Shown here: in pieces, positions 1 to 10,258 of the stretch
Numbering within the stretch: the first letter of the stretch is position 1
How the letters are laid out: the number at the start of each line of letters is the position of its first letter
Assembly: GCA_019649035.1 (NCBI GenBank)
Contig: BMAT01007188.1
Span: 562,196-593,180, forward strand
DNA: 30,985 nucleotides
Direction of reading: 5' to 3'
Source: Elysia marginata
Lineage: Eukaryota; Mollusca; Gastropoda; Plakobranchidae
Made by a program: the position numbers and the translations under genes
The notes under the pieces: model-generated
Seen by the model: only the letters and a program-made list of their open reading frames with translations
Databases searched by the model: none
What the model was told of the DNA's origin: nothing

Positions 1-480
1 GAGTTTCGGCTTATTTTTTCATTATTTTATTAAACGTGAACTTGTAAATACCTTTAATAGATTAGACATCAATACTTAAAATCGAGAATAATTAGCAAAA
101 AATAAAGCAATCAGTTTAGAGACAAAACTAATAAAATAATAGTCACGCGTGGTCACCGCCTGAAAAGTAGGCTGCTTTCAAATTTAATGAATTAATTCTA
201 TTCAGATAAGATATTTATGAATTACAAATAGATTCGGAGATCTACATAGTATGCATTTGTACTGTAACTAAAAATATAGTCTCAAGTACGAATTGTATCG
301 ACATGTTGATTTATTTCATACAACGCACCATGCAGTTATGGTCCATTATATCTTGAATGCATAATCCTACATTTTAGATCTAGTTTTTCTAGTCACTTAG
401 GCGTAAAGGGCATCTATCCTCCACTCAGAACGAAAGAAAAGTTAACCAGAAGTTGATAATAATGCCGTGCCATAAAAATA
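1..480. other. Unannotated AT-rich sequence
   Basis: I see no coding frame, tandem repeat or recognisable element here. The sequence is AT-rich with one TAGATCTA palindrome near 375. A short GC-richer patch around 145-175 has no recognised identity. Confidence 0.5.
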
Positions 481-481
481 T

Positions 482-798
482 GGATTATAGTCTTCCACCA
501 CCGAAGGCAGTCTCAAGACTTTAAGTGTTTACCGCAGCAGGTCTAAACACACCAGATCAAATTCAACTCATATTTCAGAGCATTACAGCACGTCTGCCTG
601 TTAGACGCTCAAATACTAACATTCTACAAATTTCAAGCACTGCTTATAGCCATTACCCATTTTACAGGTGGGTGGACTGAGGAAAGTGAGGATAAATTGC
701 TTTTCTAAGACAGCTTCAACATGCGTGGTGGTCGGGAATCGAATCCGCAATCGCCGGATCACAAGTCCGACGTGCTAACAACTGAGCCACGCTGCTCC
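482..798 (-). repeat. tRNA-headed SINE, copy 1
   Basis: Read on the minus strand, this starts with a tRNA-like head of about 75 bases. The A box is at 775-789 (TGGCTCAGTTGTTAG) and the B box at 735-746 (GGATTCGATTCC). The anticodon-like arm folds with a 4-bp stem, CGGA/TCCG, around a 7-base loop. A body of about 240 bases follows and matches the plus-strand copy at 5279-5613 almost throughout, including the blocks GCAGTGCTTGAAATTTGT and GCTCTGAAATATGAGTTGAA. Length and internal pol III promoter boxes are typical of SINEs. The 3' end near 482 is AT-rich, without the TTATT-type tail of the other copy. Shared identity over the whole body, not just the head, rules out a plain tRNA gene. Target-site duplications were not resolved. 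Confidence 0.85.
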
Positions 799-962
799 AT
801 TGAAAATAAAGTCGACCGCCATTAGGGTATAGTATTCCACTTCTAGCTAAAATCAGAGTCGTACCTTTCAGTGAGATGAGGATGATGCCGGAAGCAAATC
901 AATACATCCCATGCTCTGCCTGTACCCACCAGGTCACAAGAAGTGACGGTCTCCAGCGCAGA

Positions 963-1010
963 CAGGACTTGGATCATCGCGCGCTCCAGGACTTGGATCA
1001 TCGCGCGCTC
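963..1010. repeat. 24-bp perfect tandem duplication
   Basis: Two identical 24-base units (963-986 and 987-1010) are followed by six bases of a third. Each unit contains GGATCATCGCGCGCTCC. The GCGCGC core is unusual in this AT-rich window. The unit is a multiple of three, so the duplication keeps an open frame on both strands, but neither translation resembles a known protein. Confidence 0.85.
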
Positions 1011-1500
1011 CAGGACCTGTTTGGCGAGGCGTCTCAGAGATCGGAGAAACGGGGATACCCGCTGAGCAATAAGTGTTGACTTCCACAAAGAAAGACAGCA
1101 GAAGGAGGCAATATGGAAGCTGTTTTGTTAGCGTCTGAATGTTGGGATCAAATAGTTGACTGAAAAGTTCTAGATTGAGACAGTTCTGTGCTTCATGAGG
1201 ATTGCGTATGTGGTTCTGTAGCGTCGGCACTTCGACCTGGGTTCGAACCCGTCTTGACAGTTCGACATTTAGACCGCGGGAGAGAGTATTCATATACATA
1301 GCCTTGCCTCATTTAAGTTTAAAAGGAGCATCTGGCAAAAGGCAATGAAAGATCCTATCAGTATGCTCGAGCGATGCGTCCAACTGCTGCTCCGCTTTGA
1401 CTTTAGAAGGTGACTTATTGGTAATAGTCTGAAGGGGAATCAATGCTAAACGCTTAGACTATAATTTTAGTGAATTAGGCGCTAAACAAAAATACTTTTA
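1011..1500. other. Unannotated stretch with an isolated B-box-like motif
   Basis: There is no gene that I can support. GGGTTCGAACCCG at 1239-1251 is a self-complementary, near-perfect pol III B box. No convincing A box or cloverleaf lies upstream, so it may be a remnant of a tRNA-derived repeat or chance. Confidence 0.35.
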
Positions 1501-1760
1501 CTTTATTTTCAATGTGAGAAGCGAATGAGAATATGTAGAAACAGAAAAGAGGAATGCTATAAAAATAATATAAAGAGGGTTAAAAACGCACAAGAAAGCA
1601 GAAAAAATAAAAATGTGCGAGGAACGGAGGAGGAAGCGAAATGCGAAAGGAAAACAAGGGTAATGACTAATGAGGATGACGAAGAGATTTATAGTTATAC
1701 TGGTGGTGTGTTGAGTAACGAAGGAATACAACACGGGTTTTTTTTCCTTTGTTTTTGTTT

Positions 1761-1810
1761 GTTAGACAGACAAGCAAAAGCAGAGGTTAGACAGACAAGC
1801 AAAGGCAGAG
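1761..1810. repeat. 25-bp tandem duplication
   Basis: Two units of 25 bases, at 1761-1785 and 1786-1810, start GTTAGACAGACAAGCAAA and differ at one position (AAAAGC versus AAAGGC). They sit at the end of a purine-rich stretch (about 1500-1680) followed by a T run. The low-complexity setting suggests replication slippage. Confidence 0.85.
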
Positions 1811-2680
1811 GTAGTGAAACAAACAAAGATTTTAATATTAGTATAATGGTTCTGACCTAAATTTACCCACTGATGCGGACTTGTGAATAAAAAGTGGTCT
1901 AAGGCCATCTCTTTGAAGCTGAGTAACATTTTTTAAAATTTCAATATTATTGATTTATTCCTATCATGACACACAACCTGCAAGGAAGAAGGCGGAAGTG
2001 ATTGGTGTTTCCCAAAATTGTGATATGAATTTTGATTCGAACCACTGTGTCTTTACTTTTAAAATCTGCCGCCAATTTTTTCTAGGTAGCAATAAAACCT
2101 GCAGAAGTTTCTTTTTGGAGAAGAGATAATTAAATCTAATAGAGCCTTGTGAGTTTGTTATTTTTCTTTTTTTTTTAAAGTTTTTGCAAAATTTATAATT
2201 TCTGTTGACTTTAAATCATTCTCTTACACATTGCTGTTTATAGTCAATACAAAATAATTTTATGAGACAGCTTTTGATGTCATAAAAGGGTTTTGTAATC
2301 TGAAATTTCTTGTTTTTTTTTAAAAGAGTTTTTAATCCAGTGAAACTTATTTGCTTCAGAGAAACAAAACTTAGACCGAGGAACAATCAAAAAGTCTTGG
2401 GTGGTTGAGGGCATTACAGTGCAGAGACACACTTGGCTGATAAAAACGGGAAATTTTTATCGTTAGGATTCAATACTGCACAGCATGATGGCTTGGGGTA
2501 CAGCCATGCAAATGCGCAAGGATAAAAAAAAAACCAGTATGTCTTCTCAAATGCGAGTATGGTTTTAGGGTTTTCGGATTTAAAAACAACTCGAAAATGA
2601 GACAGACAAAACAAGAAATAAAAAAAAACCTCTCTGTAGCGATCGCAATTTACATGCATTGTTGACGGTTTTATGTTTAA
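1811..2680. other. Unannotated AT-rich sequence
   Basis: This is AT-rich with several T or A homopolymers (for example near 2165, 2313 and 2525). No coding frame, repeat pair or RNA was recognised. Confidence 0.4.
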
Positions 2681-2684
2681 TTGC

Positions 2685-2721
2685 AGAAGAGAGAGATAGA
2701 CGGGGAGAGACAGAGAGAGGT

Positions 2722-2754
<33 letters not shown>
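2685..2754. repeat. Composite (GA)n/(GACA)n microsatellite
   Basis: This is an imperfect GA tract with ATAG and ACAG interruptions, ending in five consecutive ACAG units. A second tract with the same order (GA then ACAG) occurs at 2895-2947. The two may descend from one composite repeat. Confidence 0.9.
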
Positions 2755-2894
2755 GCTACGAGTCATAAATAGGAAAACATAAAACCGATGCTTTATAAAT
2801 AATTGGGTAGAATATCATTTGATATATTCAGGGATAATTTGCAGAAAAGTATACCATTACACTTTTCATGCCTGGTCGTCTATTAGTGTGAGAT

Positions 2895-2985
2895 AAATAG
2901 ATAGAAAGAGAGAGAGAGGGACAGACAGACAGACAGACAGATAGACAGTGACAGAGTGTGTCTGTTTGTGAAAGAGAGTGTGCGT
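2895..2985. repeat. Composite (GA)n/(GACA)n plus GT-rich microsatellite
   Basis: Sequence order is GATA units, then (GA)n, then five or more ACAG units to 2947, followed by an imperfect GTGTGTGCG-rich stretch to about 2990. It resembles the tract 200 bases upstream in unit order and strand. Confidence 0.85.
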
Positions 2986-2990
2986 GTGTG

Positions 2991-3948
2991 CGCGGACATG
3001 CCAGGTTAAACTAAACTATAAAGTGTGAACGTTGAACATGTTCGCCCCCCGCTCGTCCCTTGTCACCCTTCATGTCACAAGCCAGCAGAACTGTCGCGTT
3101 CTGGGCAGGTCACACAGTCTTTAGAGTTAACGTTCAGACTTCCTCACCAGTGGTTCATTGGGTGCCATCAAAATGCAAATTTCATAATTAGTTTTTTACA
3201 ACAGGCTATGGGAGTAAAAAGACTCTAAGGTGCCATATTTTAATCTTTTCTTTAGCAAGGTTTGACATAATGAATGTCGACACATGGCGAGCAGCTAAAT
3301 TGAGTTAAAATTTTTCTCTGAGAATGTATAAAGGTAAGGATTGAGTCCTTAATCCTCGTGTCGCACAAACTTCCTTTGTCAGAGAAATGTAAGAAAAGAA
3401 ACTATGGAGCCGTAGTTAGCGTTAATCAAAATACCCTATACTATAGTTTGCATTTGTCTACATTATTGTCGGATTTTCTTTCCATTGCTGGGGTTGTGCG
3501 ATGACAACTGTGATTAGCGAGCGCATGTTGGGCTGGAGATGTGCGTGAGAAGGATGAAGTTCAAAGGTGTAAGATTATAACCGTTGAAGCCCAGCTGCAC
3601 ACCCTGTCCTTGTTTGCTTGAATTCATGACACATTTGCAAGTATCCTATTTTTAGATAGGTGAAATGAATACGTCCAGTTATCTCGACTCCCAAATCTAC
3701 CACCAGTCCGTTAGTGTAAAGCTTCAAAAGATCCTCTGATTTCAAGACAGGTGTTATGCCAGTAAAAGGCACACTCAATTTATGTTCTCTTTGTGTCAAC
3801 TGTTATATTATAAGTTGCACCAAAGCTACGCCATGACTGAGTAGGCCTACTCTGTCCAAATTTTCTTTCTTATCCACCTCAGTTTTTGTTGGGTTTAATT
3901 AGTGTATGACTGTAGATATCAACAGGGGCATATTTTATTCAGACGGAT
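2991..3948. other. Unannotated sequence
   Basis: There is no recognisable gene, RNA or repeat. Open frames here are short and show no known motif. Confidence 0.4.
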
Positions 3949-4281
3949 GCCACTTAAACTGATGCGCAAGGGTGTCCGGGGTAACATACGTATTTAACAT
4001 AACTTTATTCAGAATACTGTTTTGGTTTCACTTTACCAATTAAATATTGGTTCCATTAAATCCTAAATGTCTGAAAACTTGCTAAAATTTCCTCATTTAA
4101 GTTTTTATGCCAACCAATCACAAAGCCATGAGAATTGACAGATATTTTATATGAGGATGACGGCCGTTTGCATTTTAAAACACAAATTTAGCCAGTATCA
4201 TGTTTGAAATCATGCGCTTAATATTAGGTGCATAGTATTCCTTATGTTTAAAAACATACCATCTCTGTTTTTATGTCAAGT
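3949..4281. repeat. Diverged interspersed repeat, unit A
   Basis: This unit is detected by internal alignment. It starts GCCACTT, contains TGTCTGAAAACTTGCTAAAA at about 4069, then TGCCAACCAATCACAAA (about 4108) and GAGGATGACGGCCG near 4153. Each block recurs in the same order downstream: the first half at 4282-4435, and the second half at 5151-5260 and, after the SINE, 5621-5660. I do not recognise the family. The copies have many substitutions, so the repeat is old. Confidence 0.6.
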
Positions 4282-4435
4282 GCCACTTGGACTTTTCCAC
4301 ATTGGGGTCCAGGGGTATCATCATTTTGTAACACAGCTTTATTCCCTATGCTGTTTTGAATTTACTTTACGGTTTACTATCTAGATCATGGTTCAAATTG
4401 ATTATTTATGTCTGAAAACTTACTAAAATTTCCTC
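4282..4435. repeat. Diverged interspersed repeat, unit B (first half)
   Basis: The order GCCACTT, then ACTTTATTC/AGCTTTATTC, then CTGTTTTG, then TCTGAAAACTTACTAAAATT (4411-4430), then TCCTC matches unit A at an offset of about 333-341 bases. Similarity stops at TCCTC (4435). Unit A continues there with ATTTAAG, and that continuation reappears only at 5151. Confidence 0.6.
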
Positions 4436-5150
4436 TGCTCTAAACACCATTCCACCACACCTTGCTATCTCCAAATTAAATACGATGAACCTGAATACAA
4501 ATTTGCTAGCATGGATTCTGTTTAGACCGCAATATGCCAACTTCTCAAAAATTAAGATAGATAACTGAAAATGTAGATCTAGTGCTTTATCCAATATGAT
4601 TATAACTAACACACGGGAACGTAAGGAGCTGTGTTGTTGCCCGTTCTTTTCACAATCTACTCTAACGAATGTGTATCCCAAAAGACTAAACAAAAAGATT
4701 GAACAAAAAGATGAGAAGAAAAATTAACTCAATTACAAGGAAATATAATGACATTTGTCAACCAAATAACGAGTAAACATGAACTTATTGTATCTCTGTA
4801 AAACTCAAAGCAAAATTAATTCGATTGTAAAAAAATAAACATCACTCGTTGTACAAATATAATTTATAGGTTTCCGCGAGCGCTCAGAAAGCCTTTAAGC
4901 ATAAAATGCAGACTAGAACGTTATCGAAAATCGTTCTTACCAACTGCCACTAAATTCATTTAATTGCTATTAATGCTGTATTTTTACAAACACATACTTC
5001 ATTCCTTGTAAGTGCATGTTCTTTTACTGTACCATTTTTGAAACTGGTTTTTGTGTTTATGTTATATCTTGTACATCCATGTTTCTTACTATAACCAAAA
5101 CAATGTCACCCTTGAAAGGACAATTGGTGAGTTTTATATTATCTTTTCTT
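4436..5150. other. Possible 715-bp insertion splitting unit B
   Basis: Unit A reads TTTCCTC directly into ATTTAAG. In unit B the same two pieces are about 715 bases apart, so this segment may be inserted DNA. No terminal inverted repeat, target duplication, poly-A tail or protein match was seen. Deletion from unit A is an alternative. Confidence 0.3.
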
Positions 5151-5270
5151 ATTTAAGCTTTTGTGCCAACCAATCACAAAATTATGACAATTTACATGAG
5201 GATGGCGGCCATCTTAGATTTTAACACAAACTTAGTATGTTGTTTTATATACGCTAATCACCTAAATAGG
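5151..5270. repeat. Diverged interspersed repeat, second half before the SINE
   Basis: ATTTAAGCTTTTGTGCCAAC, then CAATCACAAA, ATTATGACAATTTACATGA, GGATGGCGGCC and AACACAAACTTAG align with 4095-4195 of unit A. Similarity continues beyond the SINE: TTATGTCACAAAACATACCA at 5639-5658 aligns with TTATGTTTAAAAACATACCA at 4241-4260. A third GGCCATCTTGAA-containing block, at about 5731-5755, looks like another distant copy. Confidence 0.55.
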
Positions 5271-5278
5271 GTGATTAA

Positions 5279-5613
5279 GGGGCAGCGTGGCAGAGTAGTT
5301 AGCGCGTCGGACTTGCGATCTGGAGGTCGTGGGTTTGATTCCCGACCATGTTATGTTGCAATTGCCTTGGGAAAGCAATTTACCCTAACTTTCCCCAGTC
5401 CACCCACCTGTAAAACGGGTACCTGGCTAAAGGCAGTGCTTGAAATTTGTGAAATGTTAGTATTTGAGCGCCTAACAGGCTGCCGTACTGTAATGCTCTG
5501 AAATATGAGTTGAATGGACTCTGGTGTGTATTGGCCTGCTGGGGTAAATATGTAAAGTCATGAGACTGCCTTCAGCGGTGGAGGACTCTAAACATATTTA
5601 TTATTATTTATTA
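5279..5613 (+). repeat. tRNA-headed SINE, copy 2
   Basis: The head GGGCAGCGTGGCAGAGTAGT carries an A box at 5288-5302. The B box GGTTTGATTCC is at 5332-5342, at normal spacing, and the tRNA-like part ends near 5347. The body matches copy 1 (482-798) through GTCCACCCACCTGTAAAA, TTAGTATTTGAGCG, GCTCTGAAATATGAGTTGAA and GAGACTGCCTTC. The tail is a short TTATT/TTATTA repeat (5595-5613). CTAAATA occurs at 5262-5268 and again at 5614-5620 and may be the target duplication, though about ten bases separate it from the head. The head has diverged from a functional tRNA (an unpaired base in the anticodon stem). Whole-element similarity between two copies makes the SINE call firm; the family name is not known to me. 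Confidence 0.88.
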
Positions 5614-5620
5614 CTAAATA

Positions 5621-5870
5621 ATGGTTTCATTGGATTCGTTATGTCACAAAACATACCAAAAGACACCTCATTTATCTATCTGTGTAAACTGTTTAAAAAG
5701 ATGTGACAACTTTAATTTTTGTGGGTTTTGGACGCCGGCCATCTTGAACTTTAAAAATTTTGGACTCTCGGAAAAAATTTGCTTAACTAATCTAATTTGA
5801 ATATCTAAATTCGCTTAGTATGTCCGTAACCTCATTTGTGTGGATTTTGATGCTTTTACCAATAAACCGA
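5621..5870. repeat. Continuation of the diverged repeat after the SINE
   Basis: ATGGTTTCATTGGATTCGTT, the block at 5639-5658 and GGCCATCTTGAACTTTAAAA (5738 on) resemble parts of unit A and of 5203-5225. Similarity is patchy and the end is not defined. Confidence 0.4.
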
Positions 5871-6780
5871 TAGTTATTTCAAAGTTTTAATTTAAAGAAA
5901 CCAATATTGCATACAAATTTATTTTAAAATTCTGCTATCAAACAATTGTGCTAACACTCACATGACGCGAACAGTGTTTCTTAAACACTTTGTTCTATGT
6001 TCGAGGTTGTTACATTTTATCTTCCTTGTTTTACATTTTGTAAATTTTACAGGAAGGTCTCATTAAGGACATGAATTCAAGGCCCTAGAAACGCTTCTTG
6101 TAAAACAAGACATAGTTACATGTGATGTCATTGCTGGTTGTTAAAAACCTCAATAGACACCGAGTCCACAATGTATGAACTACATCGGTGTATCACTGTT
6201 TTCCCATGGCGCATGAAATAAGTTATTTTAAGGAAGACTTCATAAAGTGGATTTAACTAGTTTGCTCTGAAGACAATACTACAATGATAACTAAAAGCAG
6301 AGACTACCCGGGAAGAAAACGAGGACAGTAACTTTAAGTTTAATTTTCAAACTCAAGGCACTGAAATTTCAGCTCCTAAATACCCTTTACGACAACAACA
6401 ACACAAAAAATCGGCCCAAACTATCACTACAGGACACAGGAAACCACAGAGCTTCGGCTAGACTTGACTGCAGCTTGGGGTGGTGGAAACTCAAGACGGC
6501 CAGGCATGCAGAAGTGATTTGAGTCGAAGGTTATCGAATATCACCAGTCATTTTAAATGTTAAGATAAACTAATATTAATCAGAAAGGCTGAGTGATAAA
6601 CCCTTCTATCAGCGCATGTTATGTTTCAATTTACTGATAGATTTATTTACAAACGCTTCACTTTTTTCCTACACCAGTGTTTAAATATTATTCTACAAGA
6701 CTGTGGCTGTGACACAGAAGCCATGACATACCTGGTTACAAAAGTCAAGCATAAAATGGAGTAAAGCGACTTGAAATAGC
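5871..6780. other. Unannotated sequence
   Basis: No gene or repeat is recognised. A small CTTCCT...AGGAAG inverted pair around 6021-6057 surrounds an AT-rich loop; it is too weak to interpret. Confidence 0.4.
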
Positions 6781-6789
6781 TTGATAGAG

Positions 6790-7140
6790 AGAGAGGTGGT
6801 TGAGCCCTCCCTCATTCTCCTCCTACAAGTATCAGGCGCCCATGCCAGTGGGATGGGGGTGGATAATTGTCCCCATCAAGAAAATCTCCTGTACCGAAAA
6901 GTAGCCTGGTCGTTGAAGTTGTACAGGAGCACCATTCAGTAGACACGCCAATGTCCCTCAAACGCTGACACAGCCTCGGGCAGGAGCCATTGAGGCCCGT
7001 TAGAATAGCGGTCGGGGTCGGGTATGGTATGCGCAGTTTGAGGAGATCGCGAAGCTGTGCACGGCATGGAGGATGAAGATGAAGGAAAGTGTTGGCAGAG
7101 ACAGGCAGATAGAAAGTAGTGCGAAGAATCCTAGCGCCTT
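6790..7140. other. GC-richer segment, unidentified
   Basis: This segment is visibly richer in G and C than its flanks, with GGGATGGGGGTGGATAATTG near 6851 and GCCTCGGGCAGGAGCC near 6973. Its minus strand is open for long stretches, but no translation shows a recognisable domain. It could be an old repeat, an exon or a regulatory element. I cannot choose between them. Confidence 0.3.
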
Positions 7141-8585
7141 AAATTTCACGCATCCAGTATAATACAAAACGTAATTAAAATTTGAAGTACGTAACGTACC
7201 CGTAAAGATAAGCATGTTACATTTTTAGATAGTACATGATCCCTTAAAACACTTTGATCAAATAATACTACAGGGGTTCTGCACTTGTTGTTGAGCGTTG
7301 TATGTAATTATGCCAATGAGCAGCCAAGATTTGCAAGTAGGCAACGGTGATTTTTTTCTACGCGTGTCTAAGTGACGGTGAGTTCGTGTCGCTCCAGGAT
7401 GTGGTTTGTTGTGTGCTCTATCTGTGTGTAAGTGAGCAGGTGGGCACAGGGAGGGCACACAATCCCAAGAGGTGCTATTAACTCAAGGGCGATGATTCAT
7501 TTTTGTCTTGCCCTCTCTTTGGTTAGACCCTCAAGCAAAGTTTAAGAAACAATAATTTTTCTGGACCGACAAAAGAAAAAACCCAGAAAAATTAATATGA
7601 AAAAGTCAGGAAGTGAAAGAAAAAGGAAAGCAGGATTTGCTGCAGACCCAATAGAACAGTAGTGAATCAAACTCAAATCTTTTTTTGGTTCCTTTGTTAG
7701 TTGCATTGTCGGCTTTCATCCTAATTCCTTTAGTGGGCGTTTTGTGGAAATTTTTGGTATTACATTGTTAGGAATTGCGACTAATACTCCCAATCGGTCT
7801 GACAATTTACGCAGTAAATAAATCTTTTACGTTAATGGAAGTTAAAATCAGTACTGATTAAGTAGGGAACAAACATGTAGAAGTGGTTAACAACTTCGTA
7901 TAAAAAAGAGACCAGACACAATTGTCTAGATCTTGGAGGAGGGTTGTATAGGCGTCTAGGCAGTCCAGTGTGGCGGATAGCATCGGAAATGGTGATGCTG
8001 ACAGGTTACAGGTGCCTGGACCAGACAGGGGGCACCGGAGAGGACATCAACTCAAGTTTGATTTTGGCAATAAGGGCATGAAAGAAACTGCAAAAATTAA
8101 TAATAAGCCACAACATATAAAAGTAAAACCAGATAATATAGTTTTACAGTAAAATCAGTAGTGTATACTAATGGATGTGAAAATAAATGCCCCACTAATA
8201 CACGACACTTAAAAAAAGCTAGATGAAATGATTTCACGACTTTTTACACGACGATTTGACTCATCGAAAATTGCGCCTGATCAATTTTTTTTGTTCTTCT
8301 TGTAAACAAACTTTTCAAGAATTTTTTGACAAAGGCTTAGAGTTTGATTGAGCACGAGTTGACTTTTTCCATCGATACCCCTAGACTTGGACAGCTTTTG
8401 TCCGAGCACTGGATTTTTTAAATTTAGAGATAGCATCTGATAAAATGTCTAAAGTACGCAGACATTCTGAGACTGTTGGTATAAAAATAAAAAAGGTTTT
8501 CATAAGAAACAAAAATTAATTCATCAATAAAATTTTATGTACAGAACTATTTTACGAGGCGAAAGCCCTAATGAAAAAGAACAAC
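7141..8585. other. Unannotated sequence
   Basis: AT-rich with small GC-rich islands (about 7355-7470 and 7935-8050). I see no known protein motif, RNA or repeat pair. The 60-residue plus-strand frame at 7970-8152 has no recognisable features. Confidence 0.4.
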
Positions 8586-8880
8586 AGAATACAGAATACA
8601 GAATTCTTTGTTAATCTCACATAGAAGATTGTTGACATTTTGACTTCAAATTCAAAGTAACATAAGACTCAAGTCTGTGAATTCCCCATTTATCAGGAGA
8701 GTTTACGTAGAGCCTACCAGAACCAAGCCCTAAGGGCAAGATGACCTACTTACTAGCTTTTGGTACTGATTCCCAGCTAATCTAGAGCAACTCAATATGG
8801 GACAACCGCTTCAACAAGGTATTGTTTGTTTTTTTTTCAAGGAGAAAAATAGAACACAAAGAATTCGGTATTCAGTATTA
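8586..8880. mobile_element. Candidate MITE or foldback element
   Basis: The left arm at 8586-8612 (containing GAATACAGAATTCTTTGTT) is the imperfect reverse complement of the right arm at 8853-8880 (containing AACACAAAGAATTCGGTATTC). The arms share AGAATTCTTTGT/ACAAAGAATTC and flank about 240 bases without coding potential. Total length near 295 bases with terminal inverted repeats suits a non-autonomous DNA transposon. No clear target duplication was seen, and the left arm has an internal GAATACA duplication. Confidence 0.5.
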
Positions 8881-9239
8881 CGCCACGGTTTTCTGAAACA
8901 AATACATCGGGAAGGTAGTTAAAACCAGGTTTGGTGCTCATGAAGGAGCTGTCAAAACGATAATTACATTATTTATAAAGTAAGATAAGACAAAAAAATT
9001 GACTGTGAGAAACCAGCTGATGACTCCCCTTGATGAGTGTTTGACGTTAAGTTGTTTATTACACTGTGTAGTAACTAGTATACCTTCAGGCTAGAGCAGC
9101 GCCGCAGTCAAAGTTAAAGTGTAATCCACATACAATAGTTTTAGCTGTATCCTACTCACCCAACAAAATTACTTACCAGCCAACATTTCCGGAAGGTTTT
9201 AATTGATCTAAACAGTAACATTTCAGTCTTTTTCATAAG

Positions 9240-9420
9240 CTTCTATTTCTGACCACCCCACACTCTTTATCTTTCCTCTTTCTTTTATTATAATCCTCCC
9301 ACAATGCGTTTATCTATCTATCTATGCCCCTCTTTTCCTCACCCCCTCTTCTATGTATGTATGTCTTTCTCCCAATCTCTCTTTCTCTCTCTCTCCCACT
9401 TTCTGTTTACATGTTTTCAC
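9240..9420. repeat. Pyrimidine-rich composite microsatellite
   Basis: The plus strand is strongly C/T-biased. It contains TCTATCTATCTATC (about 9311), ATGTATGTATGT (about 9352) and a CTCTCTCTCTC core (about 9385). Similar composite pyrimidine blocks occur at 12640-13010, 26820-27062, 30000-30240 and 30560-30985. Confidence 0.8.
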
Positions 9421-10200
9421 TGAATTTCAGCCCTATCACCATGATCTATGATTTATGATTTTGACTGCTCAAATAAATTTTTATTTTATTTTTGAGAAAA
9501 AAAAATGAAACCACACACCCGATATATATAACAAAACAAGTTGTGGAATATTCTCACTTGATTGAGTGAAAGCGCCTTTTTCCTGATCTTAATGTCAGTT
9601 TTAAGGCATAATACTGCCCAAATTTGTCGAAGAGTTGGGACCGAAGAAAAAAAAAGTTTGTTTGCTTTTCCAACTATAGGTGGACCTACCATATTACGCA
9701 GCAATTCATCAACACCGTCATAAACCTATACTAAAAAATAGAGAAAAATTTTGCCAACCGCTGCGGGTTAGGAAAACGACCCCCCCCTCTTAATTTTATG
9801 TTGATAGGTAAGGTAATGCATCATTCTAGTGACATGCACCAATATCTGGTCGTTTTGAGACTAAATCAAGGAAAAAATACTTATCTTTCCTTTTTTGAGT
9901 TTTTGTAATTCGCGCTAATTAATGACGACATGAAAAAAAAATTGACTATTATTAGCTCAAATAAAAGCGACTCCATTGCAGAGAGTTGTTTTGCGGACGT
10001 CCGAGAATACCATAACGTGATGTCTCATTTAGCTGCGAGCCAAGGAAATCTAGATCTACCTATCATACAGCTGCCCTAAGTAATATTGCAGAAAAACAGT
10101 CACTAATCTATAGGGCTATCTATACTTTTTCAAATTCACAGAGGCCTACCGGTATGAACTAAAATCCTGCCATAGAATCTGGATTTAGATTGATCTTGTA
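9421..10200. other. Unannotated sequence
   Basis: AT-rich, with a seven-C run at 9781-9787. No gene, RNA or repeat pair is recognised. Confidence 0.4.
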
Positions 10201-10202
10201 AC

Positions 10203-10203
<1 letters not shown>

Positions 10204-10256
<53 letters not shown>
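10204..10256. repeat. (GA)n microsatellite
   Basis: This is a nearly uninterrupted GA dinucleotide run of about 53 bases. It produces the long serine-leucine runs in the minus-strand frames across this site, which are not proteins. Confidence 0.97.

Positions 10257-10258
<2 letters not shown>

Noticed and set aside
1239..1251. B box GGGTTCGAACCCG as evidence of a tRNA
   Set aside because: There is no cloverleaf or A box at the right distance. Kept only as a note in the surrounding region.
2685..2954. Possible CRISPR-like repeat and spacer layout
   Set aside because: The repeats are tandem dinucleotide and tetranucleotide microsatellites with no regular spacers, and the genome is eukaryotic.
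5279..5350. Possible functional tRNA gene
   Set aside because: The A and B boxes are good, but an anticodon-stem mismatch, the lack of a paired acceptor end and a second copy sharing the downstream body show that it is a SINE head.
5163..5501. 112-residue plus-strand frame
   Set aside because: Most of it is the translation of the SINE head and body, with the first third in the older repeat. Not a gene.
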